Source of the DNA: an uncultured Spartobacteria bacterium
GTDB lineage: Bacteria > Verrucomicrobiota > Verrucomicrobiia > Chthoniobacterales > Chthoniobacteraceae
Assembly: GCA_903882875.1 (NCBI GenBank)
Contig: CAIRYQ010000115.1
Span: 40,863 to 104,862, forward strand
Direction: 5' to 3'
DNA: 64,000 bases
In this document: positions 8,051 to 16,947 of the stretch, one piece after another
Position numbering within the stretch: the first letter of the stretch is position 1
Layout: each line of letters opens with the position of its first letter
Position numbers and translations under genes: made by a program
Notes under the pieces: model-generated
What the model was told of the DNA's origin: nothing
The model's input: the letters and a program-made list of their open reading frames with translations, nothing else
Database searches by the model: none

Positions 8051-9630
8051 GCGCATCCGAGGATGTCCCGGCGGCGGGACGGATGGATTCCGCGCCGTGG
8101 TGGCCGGTCTTCGCCGTGCTCGCTCTGCTCTGGCTGCTCGCCGTGCGGCAGCTCCGCTTCGAGTGGACGAACAACCCGCAGTACACCTTCGGCTGGACGG
8201 TGCCGTTCCTCGCCGGGTACCTGTTCCTTGAGCGGTGGAAACGCCGCCCTCCCGCGCAGGCACTGGGCTCGCGGCGCGGTCTGGCGATCGTCGTGATCAC
8301 GCTGGCATTCCTTCTTCTGCCCGTGCGGCTCATGCAGGAATCCGCACCGGACTGGCGTCTGCTCGGCTGGGCGATGGGCGGGATCTGCGTCGCGATCACG
8401 CTGGCCGCCGTCTATTTTGCGGGAGGCCGCGGTTGGCTGCGGCACTTTGCTTTTTCGGTCGCATTTTTTCTTGTGGCGGTTCCGTGGCCGGTGCCGGTGG
8501 AGCAGCCGCTCGTGCAGTTGCTCATGCGCTCGGTCACGCAGATTTGCGTGGAGGCGCTCAGTTGGGCGGGCATTCCCGCGATCCAGAGCGGGAACGTGAT
8601 CCAGATCAGTGCCACGGCGAAAGTCGGCGTTGAGGAGGCGTGCAGCGGCGTCCGCTCGCTGCAGACCACATTGATGATTGCTCTCTTCATGGGGGAGCTG
8701 CTGCGCTTTCGCATTCTTCGCCGGCTCGTCCTCCTCGTGGGCGGGCTCGTCGTCGCTTTCGTCTGCAATGCCAGCCGCGCATATTTCCTCGTCTGGGTGA
8801 GCGCAAAATCCGGCACTGAGGCAATCGCGAAATGGCACGACAATGTGGGCATGGCGGTGCTCTTCGGGAGCCTCGTCGGAGTCGGCATCCTCTGTGCGCT
8901 CTTAAATCCCAAGCGTGATGAAACCAACGAGACCGACGAGACCGTGGGGGCATCGCTCGATCCGGGCCTGCTCCGTGCGGGGGATCCTCCCGGAAAAGGC
9001 ATCCTCATCGCGCTGGTCGTGTGGTTCGCCGTGATCGAGATCGGCACCGAGGCTTGGTATCGCACCGCCGAATCGCATTTTCCAAAGGCGACTGCGTGGA
9101 CGGTCCGCTGGCCCGTCGCGCAGAGGGGATTTCGCGACGTCGAGTTCAGCGACGTCACGCGCAACATTTTGAAATACACCGACGCGCGTTCCGCCGTCTG
9201 GGCGGATGAGCAGAACCGCCGCTGGGCGATGGTGCTGCTGCGCTGGGCACCGGGCCGAACCTCGGTCCAGCTTGCGCGCTCCCACGGCCCCGAGGTGTGC
9301 CTCCCCGCGGGCGGTGCGAAAATGACCGCCGACCTCGGCCTGCACCCGATGAGGATCAATGGCGTGAATCTTCCTGTCCACGCGTACACGTTCAGCGCAC
9401 GGGATCAGGTGCTCCACGTTTTCTACTGCCTTTGGGAACAGCGCCCTGATGCGAGCGGTCCGCAGAGTACCGTCGAGGAACTCAACATCTCGAGCCGCCT
9501 GAATGCGGTTCGCAGGGGTGTGCGCAACGCCGGCCAGCAGGCAATCGAAGTCGCACTTTCCGATGTCGCCAGCCCCGAGCAGGCGGAAGCATTGGTGAGG
9601 AGCTTCCTCGAAAAAACCATCCAGCCCTGA
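8047..9630 (+). CDS. Exosortase fused to an EpsI-type C-terminal domain
   Basis: This is a multi-pass membrane cysteine protease/transpeptidase that processes PEP-CTERM-like sorting signals. Counting from the GTG at 8047 the protein has 527 residues. The triad is visible as Cys199 (EEACSGVRSLQ), Arg244 (NASRAYFLVW) and His264 (WHDNVGM), set among about eight hydrophobic helices. After residue 300 comes an extracytoplasmic domain with the EpsI-like features CLPAGGAKM and VHAYTF. GTG 8047 was preferred because it overlaps the upstream stop as GTGA. GTG 8035 has a better-spaced AAGGAG, and ATG 8083 is also possible. No protein with an obvious sorting tail is encoded in the window. Confidence 0.88.
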   Translation: MSASEDVPAAGRMDSAPWWPVFAVLALLWLLAVRQLRFEWTNNPQYTFGWTVPFLAGYLFLERWKRRPPAQALGSRRGLAIVVITLAFLLLPVRLMQESAPDWRLLGWAMGGICVAITLAAVYFAGGRGWLRHFAFSVAFFLVAVPWPVPVEQPLVQLLMRSVTQICVEALSWAGIPAIQSGNVIQISATAKVGVEEACSGVRSLQTTLMIALFMGELLRFRILRRLVLLVGGLVVAFVCNASRAYFLVWVSAKSGTEAIAKWHDNVGMAVLFGSLVGVGILCALLNPKRDETNETDETVGASLDPGLLRAGDPPGKGILIALVVWFAVIEIGTEAWYRTAESHFPKATAWTVRWPVAQRGFRDVEFSDVTRNILKYTDARSAVWADEQNRRWAMVLLRWAPGRTSVQLARSHGPEVCLPAGGAKMTADLGLHPMRINGVNLPVHAYTFSARDQVLHVFYCLWEQRPDASGPQSTVEELNISSRLNAVRRGVRNAGQQAIEVALSDVASPEQAEALVRSFLEKTIQP

Positions 9631-9646
9631 GCCGGGATGCAGATTT

Positions 9647-10828
9647 TCAAACGCCGCGGATCACCACGCGGCGCAGCGTGAGGTGAAGAATCTCCGCCGG
9701 CGCCTGAATGCGGACCGGGAACCAGTTGCCCACGCCGTTGGACACGACGAGCGCACCCGAACGACGCGAGTAGAGGCCGCTCCAGTAGCGGTAAAAAAGC
9801 GGGCCCGCGCCGAGCCGTCCCGTGAGCATGAGCTGCCCGCCGTGTGTGTGACCGGAAAGAGTGAGCGGGATTTCCCCCGCAAAATCCCACGCGTGCGGAT
9901 GGTGTGCGAGCAGCAGCGGCCACGCGCCAGGATCGCGCCGTGTGAGCAACGCCGCAGTGCTGTCGCGCATTCCGGTGACGCTGTGGTTCCACGGCAACCC
10001 GAGGAATTGCACGCGCTGGCCGCGGATGTCCGCCGTTGCACTGTCGCCGCGCAGCAGCGGCATCCCGCCGCGCTCCGCCTCGCGGTGGAAAATCCCCGCG
10101 TCCTCGATGAGGTCGTGGTTGCCCTCACATGCCGCGACGATGTGCCGCGCGCGCAGCGCTCGCACGACATCCAGCGCCGCCGGGAGATCGCGCAGCGAGT
10201 GGTTGATGAAATCGCCCGTGAGCGCGATCACGTCCGCGTCGAGCCGGTTCGTCTCCTCGACGATGCGTTCGAGCACGCGGCCTCGCGTGAAGCGCCCGAC
10301 GTGAAAATCAGACACATGCGCGATGGTCATGCCTTCGAGCGCGGGCGGCAGTTCCGGCACGGGCACCTCGATGCGCCGGATGCGAAAGCCATCGAGCTGC
10401 GCCTCGCCGATTCCCGCGGCGGCAAGTGTGAGCGCCGGCGGCACGAGCGCCGCGGCTGCCCCGAGAAACTCGCGCCGTGTGCCGGCAGGAATCTCGCCCA
10501 CCTGCACCGGATCCGCTTTTTCCTCAGAACGAAAGAGGCGCACGATTTTCCAAATCGTCGCGCCGATTGCCCGCACGATTCGCCACGCGAGCCACGGCAG
10601 CAGGATGACGACGTGCCAAGCGAGAATCATCGAATGCAGCGGGCGTGGCAGCACTTCCTCGATCCCCACGCCGCCACGCGAAAGAAGAATCGTCATGAGG
10701 CCGGCACCCTGAAGTGCGCCGAAGATGCCGAGTGTCCACCGCATCCATCGCCTCGGCAGCCGCATCGCAGAGACGCACCAAAGGAGATCGCCGAGCGCCA
10801 TGCAGGTGAGGAGAATGAGGAACGTCAT
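9647..10828 (-). CDS. Membrane-anchored metallophosphoesterase
   Basis: This 393-residue calcineurin-like phosphoesterase has all the metal-site blocks in order: AHVSDFHVGRF, DVIALTGDFIN, ACEGNHDLIED, LLAHHPHAWD and LSGHTHGGQL. The first ~110 residues contain about three hydrophobic helices. A twin-arginine-like RREFLGAAAALV segment then precedes the catalytic domain. This arrangement matches the YkuE/YaeI-like group, some members of which act on envelope lipids or UDP-diacylglucosamine-type substrates. The substrate here is unknown. It converges with the exosortase gene with only 16 bp between stops. Confidence 0.87.
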   Translation of the reverse strand: MTFLILLTCMALGDLLWCVSAMRLPRRWMRWTLGIFGALQGAGLMTILLSRGGVGIEEVLPRPLHSMILAWHVVILLPWLAWRIVRAIGATIWKIVRLFRSEEKADPVQVGEIPAGTRREFLGAAAALVPPALTLAAAGIGEAQLDGFRIRRIEVPVPELPPALEGMTIAHVSDFHVGRFTRGRVLERIVEETNRLDADVIALTGDFINHSLRDLPAALDVVRALRARHIVAACEGNHDLIEDAGIFHREAERGGMPLLRGDSATADIRGQRVQFLGLPWNHSVTGMRDSTAALLTRRDPGAWPLLLAHHPHAWDFAGEIPLTLSGHTHGGQLMLTGRLGAGPLFYRYWSGLYSRRSGALVVSNGVGNWFPVRIQAPAEILHLTLRRVVIRGV

Positions 10829-10913
10829 GCCTTGCGCGATTTATCGCCTGAAAATACGCGCACTGCAAATCAACCGTAGCAGAACCGCGAAACGGAGTGG
10901 CGGCAAAGGTCGC

Positions 10914-11834
10914 CTACTTTGCCGCCGCGCGCCACGCCTCGAATGTCCCGACGTGGATGCGGACGATTTTCATGATGTCGCGCGTGTAGCCACCGGCGAG
11001 CACCCACGCTACCGGGATGCCTTGTGAACGCGCGAATTCGAACACGCGGAGGTCGCGTGCGCGCAGATCGTCCGCATTGAGCGCGAGCGGCGAATACGGA
11101 TCCTCGAAATACGGATCGGCCCCAGCCTGGTAGAGCAGCAGGTCCGGCTTCCAGTCCGCGATCAGCGGCAGTGCATCGTCCATGATGCGCTGCATCGTCG
11201 CGCGATCGCAGCCCGCGGGCAGTGCGAATGAGTGGTGGTTTTCCCCGTCCCGGTGTCGGCGTTCGCGCACGTCGCGGTAGGGCACGTTGTTCCAATAGTC
11301 GTTGCCGTAAATCGAGACGGCGAAAATGTGTGGACGCACCGCGGCGAGTTGCGCGGTGCCGTTGCCGTAGTGGAGATCCATGTCGAGGATCGCGACCCGC
11401 CGCGTTTCGCCCGCTGCGAAAAGGGCATCGGCTGCAACGATGAGGCCGTTGAACGTGCAGAAGCCTTCGCCGTGATCGGCGCACGCGTGGTGAAAGCCGC
11501 TCGCAATCGCGGCGGACGCCCCGTCGCGCAGCGCCGTGCGCGCCGCGGCGATGCATGCGCCATTCGTGAGCAGCACGCTGGGAAAGAGGGCGGGCGACCA
11601 CGGGAATTTTTGAGACTCAGCGAGCGCGCGCGGCTCGCCGGTCCGGACTGCGTCCACGTAGTGACGCGTGTGGACGCGCAGCAAATCGGCTTCGGATACG
11701 GGAAGCGGCTCCGCAATTTTCACGCCGGGAATTTTCGCAACTTCCGCTGCGACGAGCGCAAATTTCCGCATTGGCATGAGGTGATCACCGATCGGCGCGG
11801 CGAAGCCGGGATGATGGAAGGCGGTGAGGCTCAA
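10914..11834 (-). CDS. Histone-deacetylase-superfamily amidohydrolase
   Basis: This 306-residue zinc-dependent deacetylase is of the HDAC/acetoin-utilisation (AcuC)/acetylpolyamine-amidohydrolase type. Catalytic histidines H115 and H116 (SGFHHACADHGEGFCTFNG) and zinc ligands D153 and H155 (DMDLHYGNG) and D240 (QAGADPY) are all present, so it should be active. Its start overlaps the stop of the upstream acetyltransferase gene by 4 bp (ATGA), which implies translational coupling. The substrate could be an acetyl-lysine protein, a polyamine or a small metabolite. Nothing in the sequence decides this. Confidence 0.9.
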   Translation of the reverse strand: MSLTAFHHPGFAAPIGDHLMPMRKFALVAAEVAKIPGVKIAEPLPVSEADLLRVHTRHYVDAVRTGEPRALAESQKFPWSPALFPSVLLTNGACIAAARTALRDGASAAIASGFHHACADHGEGFCTFNGLIVAADALFAAGETRRVAILDMDLHYGNGTAQLAAVRPHIFAVSIYGNDYWNNVPYRDVRERRHRDGENHHSFALPAGCDRATMQRIMDDALPLIADWKPDLLLYQAGADPYFEDPYSPLALNADDLRARDLRVFEFARSQGIPVAWVLAGGYTRDIMKIVRIHVGTFEAWRAAAK

Positions 11835-12670
11835 AGTCGTGACGGCGGAGTTGGAATAGAAGTGCGCGCACTCGGCGGAATGAGTGCGATCTCAGATTGA
11901 TCGGCGGGGAGACTTGCGAGGTTCAGCGCCGGATGCGCCATGTCCTGTGCGCGGAACTGTGCGCCATACATCGTGTGCAACGCGCGCACGATCCGGCGCA
12001 CTTCGCCGCCGGGGATCGAATGCTCATGCTCGTTTCCGACCCGCCGGATGATGAGATGGAAAGGCAGCGGTTGTGCGCCTCCCGACGCATCAATCATTTC
12101 TGGCGGGCGGAAGTCGGGCTGATGATAGCGGACAGTCTGCGGATCGATCTTGAGGTAGCCCGCGCGCTCATAAGCAAGCAGGCGCAGCGCCTTTCTCGGG
12201 TCGCTGCCGTCGTCGTATTCCATTTCACCCACGAGCGTCACGGTGCATCCGGGCGTGCCGGTTGCCGCGGCGATTTCGCGTGCGGTCAGGATCGGAGCGG
12301 CGCGCATCCAGCCCGCAAGTCCGCTGCGTCGCCACTCGGGAGCGACGAGCAAATGCGAGAGATGGACGATGATCCCGCCGTGGCACGCGATGGCCGTGTG
12401 ATCGCGCACGGCGGCGATTTCTGTGCCGCGGCGCGCGAGCAGGATTTCGTAGCGGAGGCGCCCCGCCTCACGCATGCGGGCTGCTAGCACTTCGCGCGTT
12501 TCTATTTCATGCGCTGCACCGAACTCGCGCCACAGCGCGGCGTACGCGGTTTCAAAATAGGGATCGTCGCACGAACGGATCTGTGACCACGAAAATTGCG
12601 CCGGGTCGAGGGTCGCCGATTTTCCGTCGCCGGGGGCGAGCAGGTCGGGTGTCAGCAGCGCGGCGTCCAT
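11831..12670 (-). CDS. GNAT-like N-acetyltransferase
   Basis: This 279-residue protein has a central segment (about residues 75-150) that looks like a GNAT acyl-CoA fold. It contains IIVHLSHLLVAPEWRRSGLAGWMR, where the R-R-S-G-L-A-G stretch stands for the usual Q/RxxGxG/A loop. The N-terminal 60 residues include FETAYAALWREFG. The C-terminal ~110 residues have no family I recognise and end in a proline/serine-rich tail. It is translationally coupled to the downstream deacetylase. The pair could acetylate and deacetylate the same target (inference). The family call is moderate because motif A is not canonical. Confidence 0.65.
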   Translation of the reverse strand: MDAALLTPDLLAPGDGKSATLDPAQFSWSQIRSCDDPYFETAYAALWREFGAAHEIETREVLAARMREAGRLRYEILLARRGTEIAAVRDHTAIACHGGIIVHLSHLLVAPEWRRSGLAGWMRAAPILTAREIAAATGTPGCTVTLVGEMEYDDGSDPRKALRLLAYERAGYLKIDPQTVRYHQPDFRPPEMIDASGGAQPLPFHLIIRRVGNEHEHSIPGGEVRRIVRALHTMYGAQFRAQDMAHPALNLASLPADQSEIALIPPSARTSIPTPPSRL

Positions 12671-12732
12671 GAGCGCAATGTCCCACGAGTGTGGCGATCA
12701 TGCGAGCCTCGCGATGCGCGGCGAGGCGTGCG

Positions 12733-14034
12733 TCAGGGCGTGAAATGTTCGACTCGCAGCAGCGTCGGCGCGCCCTCGACGGACGGGAGTGCGGTGATGC
12801 GTGCGATGGCCTCGCGCACCTGAGCGTGTGTGGCGTCGTGGAGCATCAGGATGAGCTCCGCGCTCTGGCCGTCGCTCTCGGGCTGGATCATCGAGCTGAT
12901 GCCGATGTTCAGCGCGCCGAGCACGCCGGCGACCTGCGCGAGCACGCCGGGTTTGTCGTCCACGGGGATGCGCAGGTAGTACTGGCAGAGGATTTCGTCG
13001 AGAGGTTTGCAGTCGCCGTAGAGGCCGTGCGGCATGAAGCCGAAGTCGCGCCGTTTCGAATCGAGCGCGTGAGCGGCCTCGGCGAGATCGGCGATGACGG
13101 CGCTTGCGGTCGGATCCTGTCCCGCGCCGCGTCCGTAAAACAAAGTTTCACCGACGACGTCGCCGTTGACGCACAGCGCGTTGAAGACGCCGTTCACGCT
13201 CGCGAGGACGTGCTTCTCCGGGATGAGCGTGGGATGCACGCGCACTTCGATGCTTCTGCTTCCGTCGTCATCCGCCTTGATGATGCCGAGCAGCTTGATG
13301 CGGTAGCCGAGCATTTTCGCAAAACCGATGTCGCGCGCGGTGACTTTCTCGATGCCTTCGACGAACACCTTCGACGGGCAAATCCACGTCCCATACGCGA
13401 GCGATGCGAGGATGATCGCCTTGTGCGCCGCGTCCCAGCCGTTCACGTCGAGCGTCGGATCGGATTCCGCGTAGCCCTGCGCCTGCGCCTCACCGAGCGC
13501 GTGCGCGTAGTCGAGCCCGGCTTCGGTCATGCGCGTCAAAATGTAGTTCGTCGTGCCATTGATGATCCCATGCACCGACTTGATGTGATTCCCGATGAAC
13601 GACTCGCGCACCGCCTTGATGATCGGGATGCCGCCCGCGACCGCCGCCTCAAAAAAGATCGGCACCTGCTTCGCCGTCGCGAGGTCGAAGAGTTCCTTCC
13701 CGTGCTTTGCGAGCAGCGCCTTATTGCCTGTCACGACCGTCTTTCCCGCCTCAATGGCGCGGGTGATGAGCCGCAGCGGCTCTTCGATGCCGCCCATCAG
13801 CTCGACGATGATCTGCACCCCGGGATCGACGATGAGATCCTCCCAGTTTCCGGTGACAGGCTGCGCCGATGTGTCGACGGAACGGCTCTTATTCGGGTCG
13901 AGAACCGCGATGCGGCGCACCCAAAGTTCGAACCCGAGCCGTTGGGACAGCAGGTTACGATTCCGCGAGAGGTGTCTGAAAACACCCATGCCCACAGTGC
14001 CGAATCCGGCGAGGCCGATGCCGATTTGTTTCAT
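12733..14034 (-). CDS. hom: Homoserine dehydrogenase
   Basis: This 433-residue enzyme reduces aspartate semialdehyde to homoserine with NAD(P)H, the branch point to threonine and methionine. The N-terminus has the Rossmann loop GLAGFGTVGMGVF. The catalytic domain has GGIPIIKAVRESFIGN and the conserved G(I/T)xNGTTNYILT stretch. A C-terminal ACT domain (YYLRIPVDDKPGVLAQVAGVLG) is present, typical of feedback control by threonine. The length matches monofunctional Gram-positive-type Hom. No aspartokinase fusion is present and no thrB or thrC lies nearby. dapA and dapB, from the other branch of the aspartate pathway, are 17 kb away. Confidence 0.96.
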   Translation of the reverse strand: MKQIGIGLAGFGTVGMGVFRHLSRNRNLLSQRLGFELWVRRIAVLDPNKSRSVDTSAQPVTGNWEDLIVDPGVQIIVELMGGIEEPLRLITRAIEAGKTVVTGNKALLAKHGKELFDLATAKQVPIFFEAAVAGGIPIIKAVRESFIGNHIKSVHGIINGTTNYILTRMTEAGLDYAHALGEAQAQGYAESDPTLDVNGWDAAHKAIILASLAYGTWICPSKVFVEGIEKVTARDIGFAKMLGYRIKLLGIIKADDDGSRSIEVRVHPTLIPEKHVLASVNGVFNALCVNGDVVGETLFYGRGAGQDPTASAVIADLAEAAHALDSKRRDFGFMPHGLYGDCKPLDEILCQYYLRIPVDDKPGVLAQVAGVLGALNIGISSMIQPESDGQSAELILMLHDATHAQVREAIARITALPSVEGAPTLLRVEHFTP

Positions 14035-14215
14035 AAAAATGGGCGCGGACTATCGAAGCGCCGCACGCGAGCGGCAAGCGCGGAGTGGCGGTGATTCGGT
14101 GGATGGCGAGCCGCGTCGTCCTGCTCAGGAAGGAGTCCCGCGTGTCGGTTTATTGGACAGGATGGATGCGATTGCCCATGCTAAGAAAGAAGCGCACTCC
14201 AGCTCATTTTTCACA

Positions 14216-15655
14216 ATGTCCGAACCGTCTAATTTTTTCCCCCTCCATGCGAGCCGTTGCCGCGGCCCGATCTCGCGCCGCAGTTTCCTGGAGTTTGGTG
14301 CGTTGGGCCTGCTCGGGCTCGGCATGAGCGATGTGCTGCGCGCGGAGTCGGTGGCGAAGGCCGCTGGCAAAAAGGTGCGGGAGAAGAGCGTCATTTTCAT
14401 CTGGCTGCCAGGCGGCATGTCGCATCTCGAAAGCTACGACATGAAACCCGACGCGCCGTCGGAGTACCGCGGCAGCTTCAGCCCGATCAAAACGAACGTG
14501 CCGGGCATCGAGGTGTGCGAACTTTTCCCGCGGCACGCGAAGATTGCGGACAAGTTCAACATCATCCGATCGGTGTGCCACGAGTTCGCCGACCACGGTG
14601 GCGGGCACAAGCGGTTCCTCACCGGACGCATGCCTGCGACGCCGACAGGCTTTGTGAACGACGCACCGGCGGTGACTTCGATCATCAGCAAAAAGCTCAC
14701 GCGTGCGGATCAGCCGATGCCCGCGACCGTGCTCGGCGTGGACGGGGGCCGGCAGGCGATTGATATTTTTTCATTCGGCGCGGCGTATCTCGGCGCGAGC
14801 ACGACGCCATTTGTCGTCGCGGGCGATCCGAGCGCGCCGGATTTCAAGGTGCAGAACATCGGCCTCACGCCCGACATGCAGACGCGGCTCGACGACCGAG
14901 TGCATCTGCTCGGCGGTATTGACCGGCTGAAGCGCGACGCGGACACGAGCGGGCTGATGGGCGCGATGGATGAGTTCAGCCAGCGCGCATTCCACATGCT
15001 CACGTCGCCGAAAGTGCAGGCTGCATTTGATCTCAGCCGCGAGCCGGAAAAATTGCGCGAGCGGTACGGACGCAGCGCGTACGGACAGCGCGGCATCATG
15101 GCGCGGCGTCTCGTCGAGGCGGGCACCCGCTTTGTCTCGATGGTGTGGGAGAATCCATTTCCCGGCGGGCAGATTCCCCAGAACTGCTGCTACAACTGGG
15201 ATTCGCACGCGGTGAACTGCCACATGTTCGACGACAGCCGCTGGCGCATGCCCGTATATGATCAGGCGCTCACCGCGCTCATCGAGGACATCTACGACCG
15301 CGGTCTCGACAAGGACGTGATGGTGATCGCGACGGGCGAATTTGGTCGGACGCCTAAGATTAGCACGGCAGTCGGCACGCAGACGAAAGTCACGCAGCCC
15401 GGCCGCGACCACTGGCCGAATGCGATGTCCATGCTAGTGACCGGCGGCGGAATGCGCACCGGCCAGATCATCGGCGCGACGAATGCGCGCGGCGAGCATC
15501 CCGTGGAGCGCCAGTTTTCGCCGAATGATCTCTGGGCCACGGTCTATCGCCACCTCGGCATTGATTACGACGACAGCTTTCCTGATCATCAGGGCCGCCC
15601 GATGCCGATCCTGCCGTTCGGCTCGCCAATCGAGGAGATCCTGCCGGTTGGTTGA
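14216..15655 (+). CDS. DUF1501 protein with twin-arginine signal
   Basis: This 479-residue protein belongs to the DUF1501 family, abundant in Planctomycetes and Verrucomicrobia and related to sulfatase/alkaline-phosphatase-fold enzymes. The N-terminus carries SRRSFLEFGALGLLGLG, a Tat-type export signal, and the start was chosen to place it near the N-terminus. Family features follow: VIFIWLPGGMSHLESYDMKP, CHEFADHGGGHKRFLTG, and late VMVIATGEFGRTPKI and GRDHWPN. The function is unproven. In these phyla such genes usually pair with a DUF1549/1553 cytochrome-like gene, but here the neighbours are hom and a histidine kinase. The 181-bp divergent spacer to hom should hold both promoters. Confidence 0.88.
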   Translation: MSEPSNFFPLHASRCRGPISRRSFLEFGALGLLGLGMSDVLRAESVAKAAGKKVREKSVIFIWLPGGMSHLESYDMKPDAPSEYRGSFSPIKTNVPGIEVCELFPRHAKIADKFNIIRSVCHEFADHGGGHKRFLTGRMPATPTGFVNDAPAVTSIISKKLTRADQPMPATVLGVDGGRQAIDIFSFGAAYLGASTTPFVVAGDPSAPDFKVQNIGLTPDMQTRLDDRVHLLGGIDRLKRDADTSGLMGAMDEFSQRAFHMLTSPKVQAAFDLSREPEKLRERYGRSAYGQRGIMARRLVEAGTRFVSMVWENPFPGGQIPQNCCYNWDSHAVNCHMFDDSRWRMPVYDQALTALIEDIYDRGLDKDVMVIATGEFGRTPKISTAVGTQTKVTQPGRDHWPNAMSMLVTGGGMRTGQIIGATNARGEHPVERQFSPNDLWATVYRHLGIDYDDSFPDHQGRPMPILPFGSPIEEILPVG

Positions 15656-15765
15656 GTTCGGAGCGCCGACCCTAACTTCGACACGCTGCGCTCCGTTTGC
15701 GTGTCACGCGTCTGTTGCAAAAAATGTGCGGGCATCGCGGTGACGTGCTGCTAGTGCTCTGAACG

Positions 15766-16941
15766 ATGTCCTGGTTCCTCGGATTCCTGCTGCTCGTCGC
15801 GCTCGTCGCGTGGTGGCGCCGTGAATCGCAGCACCGCCGCCGCGAGACCGCGCACGCAAGGCGCGCGCAGGATCTCCTGCGCGAGCACGAGGTGCTTCGC
15901 AATCAGCGCACGCTCGCGGAGGCGAATCTGGAAATCATTTTGTCCTCGATGCAGGAGGGCGTGCTCGTGCTCGACAAGCGGCGCACCGTGCGGCTCGCGA
16001 ATCCTGCGGCGCAAAAGCTTTTCAACCTCCCGGAGGAATACACGGGCCGAGCGGTGCTCGAACTGCTCCGCGAGCCGGCGGTGGACGGCATGGTAATCGC
16101 GGCGGTCGCGAAATCCGAGGCGTGCGAGGCGGAACTGAACCTGCCCGCACGCAGGCCGCCGTTGGTGCTCGCAGTCCGCGTCGCGCCGATGCGCGACGCA
16201 TCGGGTGAGCCGGCTGCGCTCGCGATGTTCCGCGACATCGGGCACACGAAGCGGCTCGAGGAGGTGCGGCGCGAATTTGTCGCAAACGTCTCGCACGAAC
16301 TGCGCACGCCGCTTGCGATTTTCCAGGGCTACGTCGAGCAGCTCATGGACGTGCCGGACATGCCGCGCAAGGAGCAGGCGGAGGCGTTCGACGTGCTGGA
16401 CCGGCACACGAGGCGGCTCACGGCGCTCGTCGAAGATCTCCTCGTGCTCGCGCGGATGGAGTCGCGCGAGGGCGAGCTTTTGCCGGAGGAAATCGCGCTG
16501 CCGGATTTTTTCTCCGGCATTGCGCGCGACTTTGCACTGCGCGCAAAAAAGAAGGGCGTGACACTGAGCGTGGATGTGCCCGCGGACATCGCACCGCTGC
16601 ACGCGGACCCGCTGCGCATGGAGCAGGTCTTCACAAACCTTACGGACAACGCGCTGAAATTCACGCCCGTGGGCGGCACGGTCACGCTCGGCGCGTCACT
16701 CACGGGGAAGGAATTCCTGCTGTGGGTGAGCGACACGGGGCAGGGGATCTTGTCGAGCCACCTGCCGCACATTTTCGAACGGTTCTACCGCGTGGACAAG
16801 GGCCGCAGCCGCGATGTCGGCGGGACCGGACTCGGGCTCAGCATCGTGAAGCACATCGCCCGCGCACACGGCGGCGACGTGGAGGCGGAAAGCACGTTCG
16901 GAAAAGGAACGACGATCCGGCTGCGGCTGCCGAATTTATAG
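15766..16941 (+). CDS. PhoR-like sensor histidine kinase
   Basis: This 391-residue kinase has one N-terminal membrane helix (residues 1-16), a short coiled linker, and a PAS domain (about 45-160, MQEGVLVLDKRRTVRLANPAA). The HisKA domain carries phospho-acceptor His177 (NVSHELRTPLA). The HATPase domain has its N box (TNLTDNALKFTP), G1 (DTGQGI) and G2 (GGTGLGLSIVKH). The layout matches PhoR of phosphate regulation. No response-regulator gene lies in the window, so its partner is elsewhere. It converges on rho, with 6 bp between the two genes. With only one membrane segment and no periplasmic loop, it probably senses an intracellular or membrane-proximal signal. Confidence 0.9.
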   Translation: MSWFLGFLLLVALVAWWRRESQHRRRETAHARRAQDLLREHEVLRNQRTLAEANLEIILSSMQEGVLVLDKRRTVRLANPAAQKLFNLPEEYTGRAVLELLREPAVDGMVIAAVAKSEACEAELNLPARRPPLVLAVRVAPMRDASGEPAALAMFRDIGHTKRLEEVRREFVANVSHELRTPLAIFQGYVEQLMDVPDMPRKEQAEAFDVLDRHTRRLTALVEDLLVLARMESREGELLPEEIALPDFFSGIARDFALRAKKKGVTLSVDVPADIAPLHADPLRMEQVFTNLTDNALKFTPVGGTVTLGASLTGKEFLLWVSDTGQGILSSHLPHIFERFYRVDKGRSRDVGGTGLGLSIVKHIARAHGGDVEAESTFGKGTTIRLRLPNL

Positions 16942-16947
16942 CGGCGG

